A stretch of 64,000 nucleotides of DNA from Aliarcobacter sp017996075 (GTDB lineage: Bacteria; Campylobacterota; Campylobacteria; Campylobacterales; Arcobacteraceae): the NCBI RefSeq assembly GCF_051062515.1, contig NZ_JAMXEK010000002.1. The stretch is one strand, 5' to 3'. Positions 59,385 through 64,000 of this stretch are shown one piece after another. A program made the position numbers and the translations under genes. The first letter of the stretch is position 1. Every line of letters begins with the position of its first letter. The notes under the pieces were generated by a model. It had not been told where the DNA came from, did no database searches, and was given only the letters and a program-made list of their open reading frames with translations.

Positions 59385-61088
59385 CTACGACGAACAACTA
59401 ACATGAGATATTCCAGCTATTCCAAAAAAATCTGTTGGTTTTTTAATATAATATTTTTCTTCTATCTCTTTTGTTTGTTCCTCATATGGTTTTGTCATTA
59501 TCTCTTGTAGTTCATTTACAGGTTCATAGTTTCCTTCTTGTGCTTCTTGATATGCCAAAACTAGATGCCATTCTCTTAAACTGTATTTTGGATTAGTTAG
59601 TTTCATTTGATTTGATAGTTTTTGTTTAGACTCGTCATCATTTACATTTATTTGTGATTTCCAAATTTCTAGCCAATTATTCCATCTTAATTTGATATTT
59701 TCATCTTTTAAACTTTCATAAAAACTTTTTTCAAGGCTACTCATATCATCGGGAATATTTGACAGTTCTCTAAAAAATATTGTGTAATCAACTTTTGTAT
59801 CAATCATAAGATTTATTAATTCTTCAAACAACTCAAAATCAAAATTTTCTAATCCCAACTTACTAGCCCACATATTTTTCATCTTATCTTGCATAATATT
59901 TGCAAAATTATTTTCGATTTTTTCTAGCTCTTCTAAAGCTTTTTTATTTGAATTTAATAGTGGTTTTAAAGCACTACAAAATGATTTAAAGTTTTTTTGT
60001 GCAGCAACTGGCTGATTAAAAAATGAAAAGTGCATTCCACCACCTGTCCAAGATTGATATTTTGGGTCAAACATCTCTATAAATCCAAATGGACCATAAT
60101 CAAGTGTAAATCCACCAGCTGCACAGTTATCACTGTTAAAATTACCTTGACAATACCCTACTCTTATCCAGTTAGCAACCATTGATGTAAGACGATTTTG
60201 AAACTCATTTGCTAGTAATATGATTTTTTCTTCTAAGTCTAAATTTTGATTTATTACCTCACTATATTCTCTATCAATCAAATGTAAAACAATCATCTCT
60301 AGCTCTTTTAAAGCATTTTTATGTTCATTTTTTCTAGCTCGTCTTCCAAAAAGTTCAAGTTGCCCAACTCTTATAAAAGAAGATGCAATTCTTGTAGTAA
60401 TTGCTACATCTTCTTCAATCATAACTTCAGGGTCCATTGAGTAAGAATTATCTCTAAACCAAGGTCTTGTTACTTGCTCTTTTTTAGAAGTAAATAAAGT
60501 CAAAGACCTTGATGTTGAAATTCCAAGTGCGTGCATATGTTCTTGAGCTAAAAACTCTCTTACACTTGATCTTAAAACTGCTCTTCCATCAGCACCTCTA
60601 CAATATGGAGTTTTTCCAGCACCTTTTAGTTGAAATTCCCATCTTTTACCATTTATTACAGCTTCTAAAACAGAAATTGCTCTACCATCTCCATAACCAT
60701 TTCCTGTTTGAAAAGGGCATTGAGAATAGTATTCACGACCATAAATAGATAGTGCATATCCTGTCGCCCAACCTTTATTTTGTCTAAGATTATCAATATT
60801 AGACATATCTCCTGAAAATAGCTTGATAAAATCATCAGATTTTATTAAATTCTCGCTAAAGCCTAATTCTTTAAAAAAATTAATGCTATGAGAAATATAT
60901 ATTGGCTCTTTTATAGCAGTTGGACTTACAAGAACATAGTGTCCGCAAAAGACTTCTCTTGGTGATTTGTTTTCTTCATTAAATTTTGCATCAGGGTCAC
61001 TATTTAGATTATTTACAAAAGAGTAATCGCTTAAATTAATTAATTCATTAAAAGTTTCTATATTATTTTTCATTATTATATTTTCCAT
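59385..61088 (-). CDS. selO: SelO-family pseudokinase / protein AMPylator
   Basis: SelO (YdiU, UPF0061) has a kinase fold in which ATP is bound in reverse, and transfers AMP to Ser/Thr/Tyr of proteins, linked to redox stress. This 567-aa protein has GDGRAISVLE, QLKGAGKTPYCRGADGRAVLRSSVREFLAQE, IRVGQLELFGRR, NSDNCAAGGFTLDYGPFGF (catalytic Asn/Asp) and W(T)GGGMHFSFFNQP. It ends HVSCSS, so the conserved C-terminal cysteine region is kept as Ser-Cys. A second ATG at 61073 is a possible start. It is transcribed alone and converges with the HNH gene across the REP-like palindrome. Confidence 0.92.
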   Translation of the reverse strand: MENIIMKNNIETFNELINLSDYSFVNNLNSDPDAKFNEENKSPREVFCGHYVLVSPTAIKEPIYISHSINFFKELGFSENLIKSDDFIKLFSGDMSNIDNLRQNKGWATGYALSIYGREYYSQCPFQTGNGYGDGRAISVLEAVINGKRWEFQLKGAGKTPYCRGADGRAVLRSSVREFLAQEHMHALGISTSRSLTLFTSKKEQVTRPWFRDNSYSMDPEVMIEEDVAITTRIASSFIRVGQLELFGRRARKNEHKNALKELEMIVLHLIDREYSEVINQNLDLEEKIILLANEFQNRLTSMVANWIRVGYCQGNFNSDNCAAGGFTLDYGPFGFIEMFDPKYQSWTGGGMHFSFFNQPVAAQKNFKSFCSALKPLLNSNKKALEELEKIENNFANIMQDKMKNMWASKLGLENFDFELFEELINLMIDTKVDYTIFFRELSNIPDDMSSLEKSFYESLKDENIKLRWNNWLEIWKSQINVNDDESKQKLSNQMKLTNPKYSLREWHLVLAYQEAQEGNYEPVNELQEIMTKPYEEQTKEIEEKYYIKKPTDFFGIAGISHVSCSS

Positions 61089-61238
61089 TTATATCTTAGT
61101 TTACTAAGATTCTAACATAAAATAAAGAATAATTCTTTTAATAATATTTAAAATAATAAAACTAATTTTAATCCTCATCTAAATAAGCTTTAGATACTAT
61201 ACGAGCCATTTTTAATAATTTTATAGGCTTGGAGACAT

Positions 61239-62537
61239 ATGAGATTTCTTTTTCTTATTATATTTTTACTCACAAATATATATGCAAATACAAACAAAGA
61301 TTTTACTCTTTATAAAAAAGATGGAAAAATATCTGGACACACTTTACTTATAATTGGTGGAATACATGGAGATGAGCCAGGAGGATATTTTGCACCAGCA
61401 TTTCTAGAAAAATATTACACTATAAAAAAAGGGGGTGTTTGGATTGCTCCTAGTGTAAATATAGATAGTATGATTGCAAACCAAAGAGGCATATATGGAG
61501 ATATGAATAGGAAATTTAGCACTATTTCAAAAGATGACAAAGATTTAAAAAATATCGAAAAAATAAAATCTCTTATTTTGGATAAAAAAGTAGATTTAAT
61601 TTTAAATCTACACGATGGACATGGTTTTTACAGACAAAACTATGAAAATGCAATTTTTAATCCAAGAGCATGGGGACAAGCAACTATTATTGACCAAGAT
61701 AAAATACACTCTTTGGAAAAATTTGGAAATTTAGATGAGATTGCATCAACAGTAAGAGATAATCTAAACAAAGATAAACTTTTTCAAGACCATCACTATT
61801 TTGGAGTGAAAAATACAGAAACAAAAGCAAAAGATGAACAACAACAACTATCTTTGACTTTTTTTGCAGTTACAAACAATAAACCAGCATTTGCAATAGA
61901 AACAAGCAAAAATATTACAGATTTAATAGAAAAAGTAATTTATCAATTAAAATCTATTGAAGAGTTTATGAGAATTATGGATATTGAATTTAGTAGAAAT
62001 TTTGATGTAAACAACTATAAAGAGGTACAAAAATTACTTTTTGATTTGGGAAGAATTGAAATAAACAGCAATATATCTTTTCATTTAAATGATATTAGAA
62101 AAAACTTAAGATTTATTCCACTTAAAAAAAGTGAAAATAACTTTACCTTTGAGCACTCTTTAGGAAATAGTAAATTTACAAATGGTAACTATGAAATATA
62201 TATTGGAAATAACCTAATCACAACTTTATCTCCTCAAATATTTGATAAAAATGGCTCGTTTGACAGTGTTGAGTTAGAAATAGATGGAAAAATAATAAAA
62301 AGTAAGTTTGGTCAAATTTTAGAAGTTAAAAAAAGTTTCAAAGTTTTAAAATCACCACTTAGAGTAAATGTTATTGGTTTTAGTAAATCAGGTGTTGATA
62401 GTGAAGATAGTTTAGTTCTTAAAAAAAGTGATATGGTAAGTAGCTTTTCAATAGATAATTCTAACAAAAGTTATAGAGTTGAGTTTTATCACGACAATAT
62501 ATTTTATGGAATGATTACAATAAAATTTATAGATTAA
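61239..62537 (+). CDS. M99-family peptidoglycan DL-carboxypeptidase (Csd4/Pgp1-like)
   Basis: Csd4 of Helicobacter and Pgp1 of Campylobacter trim peptidoglycan tripeptides to dipeptides and are needed for helical shape. This 432-aa protein has a signal peptide (about 1-16) and the M14-like zinc site GGIHGDEPGG (H43, E46), followed by LNLHDGHGFYRQ (H125 or H128). NIDSMIANQRGIYGDMNRKF is the substrate-binding stretch. Beta-rich domains follow (about 245-432). In H. pylori Csd4 the first ligand is an atypical Gln, whereas here it is His. GGAG precedes the ATG by 6 bases. The gene is monocistronic with a terminator behind. Confidence 0.88.
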   Translation: MRFLFLIIFLLTNIYANTNKDFTLYKKDGKISGHTLLIIGGIHGDEPGGYFAPAFLEKYYTIKKGGVWIAPSVNIDSMIANQRGIYGDMNRKFSTISKDDKDLKNIEKIKSLILDKKVDLILNLHDGHGFYRQNYENAIFNPRAWGQATIIDQDKIHSLEKFGNLDEIASTVRDNLNKDKLFQDHHYFGVKNTETKAKDEQQQLSLTFFAVTNNKPAFAIETSKNITDLIEKVIYQLKSIEEFMRIMDIEFSRNFDVNNYKEVQKLLFDLGRIEINSNISFHLNDIRKNLRFIPLKKSENNFTFEHSLGNSKFTNGNYEIYIGNNLITTLSPQIFDKNGSFDSVELEIDGKIIKSKFGQILEVKKSFKVLKSPLRVNVIGFSKSGVDSEDSLVLKKSDMVSSFSIDNSNKSYRVEFYHDNIFYGMITIKFID

Positions 62538-62543
62538 TAAGTT

Positions 62544-62571
62544 TTAAAGTAGAGTAATAACTCTACTTTAA
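62544..62571. terminator. Terminator after the M99 carboxypeptidase gene
   Basis: TTAAAGTAGAG and CTCTACTTTAA form a perfect 11-bp stem around TAATAA, followed by ATTTTTC on the plus strand. The 3' arm includes the stop codon (TAG on the minus strand) and the last codons of the 64-aa protein, so it probably stops transcription from both sides. Confidence 0.75.
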
Positions 62572-62757
62572 ATTTTTCGGTGTACATTTTCCACTAAACT
62601 TACAAAGTGGACAAATATCAAAAAGCCCTGCAAGTAATGGAATAACTCCTAAATAAAACCAAATAATACCAGTATAAATCCCAACAATAATTAAAATAAT
62701 CCCAGCAACAATTCTAAATGGTCTGCAAAAAGCTCTAATTTTATCAAATGTATTCAT
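62563..62757 (-). CDS. DUF2892-type small membrane protein, 64 aa
   Basis: This protein resembles the YgaP-like membrane domain (DUF2892): one long hydrophobic hairpin (about residues 14-46, IVAGIILIIVGIYTGIIWFYLGVIPLLAGLF) followed by CPLCKFSGKC. The three cysteines after the second span (C49, C52, C58) are usual for the family, which often accompanies rhodanese domains, absent here. AAGGAG precedes the ATG by 7 bases. It converges with the carboxypeptidase gene and shares its terminator. Confidence 0.77.
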   Translation of the reverse strand: MNTFDKIRAFCRPFRIVAGIILIIVGIYTGIIWFYLGVIPLLAGLFDICPLCKFSGKCTPKNLK

Positions 62758-62914
62758 ATTTGAACTCCTTATAATTTATCAAATTATATATAAGATAACT
62801 TAATCTAAAATAAATAAGAAAAACTTATAAAATATACTCTTTTTTAAACTATTAAGCTAATTTAATATAGAATTTAATACAAAAAATAATTAAAAATAAA
62901 AAGAGAATTATCAT

Positions 62915-63619
62915 ATGAAAAAAGAGAAAATATATTTTATATCAGGACTTATGACAGATTCTAGGCTTTGGAGTAAAGCATTACCATTTTTGGAAAATGA
63001 GTTTGAAATAGTTCATGTACCTATTCCAAACTCAACAAATTTTGATGAGATTGTAGAGATACTAAATAATCAATTTGAAGAGGAAAAAATAAATATTTTG
63101 GGATTTTCACTTGGTGGTTATATCGCATCTTACTTTACTTGCAAATATCCAAATAAAGTAAAAAGACTATTTACAGTTGCTGCAACGCCTGGAACTACTT
63201 CAAAAATAGAAAAAGTAAGAAGAGAAAAAAAACTCGAAGAGTTCGAAAGTCTAAATGATTTTTTTGGACTTGATTTAGAAAAAGCAATTATGCTTTTAGA
63301 AGAGCAAAATCAAAGTGATATATCTTTGGCTCAAATTATGGTTGATATGTTCAACTCGCTTGGAAGAGATACTTTTATAACTCAACTAAAAAGTACTTTT
63401 AATAGAGTAGATCTATTTGATAAATTAAAAGATAAAAACATTCCTATGTATATGCTTTATAGCTCAAACGATAGGCTTTTGGATTTAGAGGCTTTAGATA
63501 AACTACACAATCAAAAACATAATATTAAACTTATAAAAAGAGATGGAACTAGCCACAATATTCCATTGGAGTTTCCAGAACTTTTTGCTTCTAGTATAAA
63601 GAAGTGGATAAAAGAGTAA
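62915..63619 (+). CDS. Alpha/beta-fold hydrolase
   Basis: This 234-aa soluble alpha/beta hydrolase begins with the oxyanion region FISGLMTDSRLW. The nucleophile motif is GFSLGGY (S65), the acid is in YSSNDRLLDLEAL (D186) and the histidine is in DGTSHNIPLEF (H214), so the triad is complete. The length and cap of about 60 residues fit small esterases of the BioH/MhpC-like group. The substrate is not apparent. AAAGAGA precedes the ATG. The flavoprotein gene follows after 53 bases in the same direction. Confidence 0.82.
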   Translation: MKKEKIYFISGLMTDSRLWSKALPFLENEFEIVHVPIPNSTNFDEIVEILNNQFEEEKINILGFSLGGYIASYFTCKYPNKVKRLFTVAATPGTTSKIEKVRREKKLEEFESLNDFFGLDLEKAIMLLEEQNQSDISLAQIMVDMFNSLGRDTFITQLKSTFNRVDLFDKLKDKNIPMYMLYSSNDRLLDLEALDKLHNQKHNIKLIKRDGTSHNIPLEFPELFASSIKKWIKE

Positions 63620-63672
63620 GTTTATATCTGTTTTGTTAAACTACGAAAAATTTTAAATAAAAGGAAAATATT

Positions 63673-64000
63673 ATGAGATATGATGTACTAATTATTGGAG
63701 CTGGTGCTTCTGGATTTGCTTGTGCTCTAACTTTAGGAAGTGCAAATGATAAATTTGAATGGGCAAAAAATAAAAAATATTTAATTTTAGATGATAATAA
63801 AAGTGATTTAAATGTTGGAAAATATTTTAATGTTGCTGGAGTTGATAGTGGAATAAATGGTGTTGATTTACTTGCAAAAATGAAAAAACAACTAGAAATA
63901 TATAAAGATGTTGAGTTAAAAAATGAAAAAGCTACTAAAATTGAAAATTTAGGCGAATATTTTAAAATCACAACTGATAGCTCTACTTTTGAAGCCTCTA
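63673..64000 (+). CDS. FAD-dependent oxidoreductase, N-terminal part (3' truncated by window)
   Basis: An ATG at 63673 with AAGGAAA 6-9 bases upstream opens a frame that runs to the window end (109 codons). The product starts RYDVLIIGAGASGFACALTL, the FAD-binding GxGxxG motif. It continues as KYLILDDNKSDLNVGKYFNVAGVDSGINGVDLLAKM, like the thioredoxin-reductase-type flavoproteins. The Cys pair of a thioredoxin reductase would be beyond the visible part, so the subfamily is open. A frame on the other strand (63636-63971) is only a mirror of this gene. Confidence 0.78.
   Translation, partial: MRYDVLIIGAGASGFACALTLGSANDKFEWAKNKKYLILDDNKSDLNVGKYFNVAGVDSGINGVDLLAKMKKQLEIYKDVELKNEKATKIENLGEYFKITTDSSTFEAS

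Noticed and set aside
63636..63971. 111-aa ORF on the minus strand
   Set aside because: It is the mirror of the plus-strand flavoprotein that starts at 63673 with a ribosome-binding site and a GxGxxG motif.
1..64000. CRISPR array, tRNA genes, insertion sequences, prophage
   Set aside because: No regularly spaced repeats, no cloverleaf-type sequences, no transposase, integrase or phage structural genes were seen. Base composition and coding style are uniform.

Overview
The window is AT-rich, densely coded DNA from a Campylobacterota chromosome, most likely of the Arcobacter/Aliarcobacter group. The pointers are a fused CcsBA (system II) cytochrome c maturation protein, BioV, an M99 (Csd4/Pgp1-type) peptidoglycan carboxypeptidase, kinases of the HQWRQPL type, extended -10 promoters of the TTAGATATAAT kind, and the gene order aroB-mscS-mtaB-ftsH-like-bioV-mog. 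The genus is inferred from protein families and gene order, not from a database match. I saw no rRNA, tRNA, insertion sequence, prophage or CRISPR array. Both ends cut through genes.

Layout. 1-7.4 kb: unknown small genes, a ferritin-like protein, a metallo-beta-lactamase-fold hydrolase coupled to two degenerate GGDEF proteins, cmoB, and a membrane diguanylate cyclase with an intact GGEEF site. 7.6-16.7 kb: ccsBA, an M20 dipeptidase, RNase P RNA, and the envelope-export set lolA / secA / lolC-like. 16.7-23.2 kb: a tightly packed minus-strand operon aroB-mscS-mtaB-pseudo-ftsH-bioV-mog. 23.3-25.8 kb: a LapG/LapD-type adhesin-control pair. 26.3-30.8 kb: a BtuB/F/D/C-like uptake operon, led by a small ORF that is broken at a T7 tract. 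30.9-32.3 kb: a TauE/SafE-DsbD-like membrane protein and a NosL-like copper protein, preceded by a candidate small RNA. 32.4-36.6 kb: HAD phosphatase, RsuA-type pseudouridine synthase, aat, and a thiol-redox cluster (TlpA-like, DsbA-like, DsbB-like). 36.6-46.3 kb: a GH17-GT2 beta-glucan synthase, a periplasmic binding protein coupled to a histidine kinase, a Kef-type antiporter, an rRNA methyltransferase and an acyltransferase. 46.5-53.5 kb: a FecR-domain protein and a TPR/beta-barrel protein facing a CHASE2 adenylate cyclase, whose gene overlaps that of a three-part phosphodiesterase (class II cAMP-PDE + GAF + HD-GYP). 53.5-64 kb: housekeeping genes (aspC-like, nadB, guaA, selO), an LptM-like lipoprotein, an HNH protein, the M99 carboxypeptidase, an alpha/beta hydrolase and the start of a flavoprotein.

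Two themes run through the window. One is second-messenger signalling: one probably active diguanylate cyclase, two tandem degenerate GGDEF proteins, a LapD-like receptor, an HD-GYP protein, and a complete-looking cAMP synthesis/degradation pair. The other is envelope biogenesis: LolA/SecA/LolC, Dsb/Tlp, CcsBA, NosL-like, Csd4-like and beta-glucan synthesis. The items I would look at first are the cAMP-PDE/GAF/HD-GYP fusion beside the adenylate cyclase, and the candidate small RNA at 32198-32322 (minus), which shows a CCUCCU apical loop.
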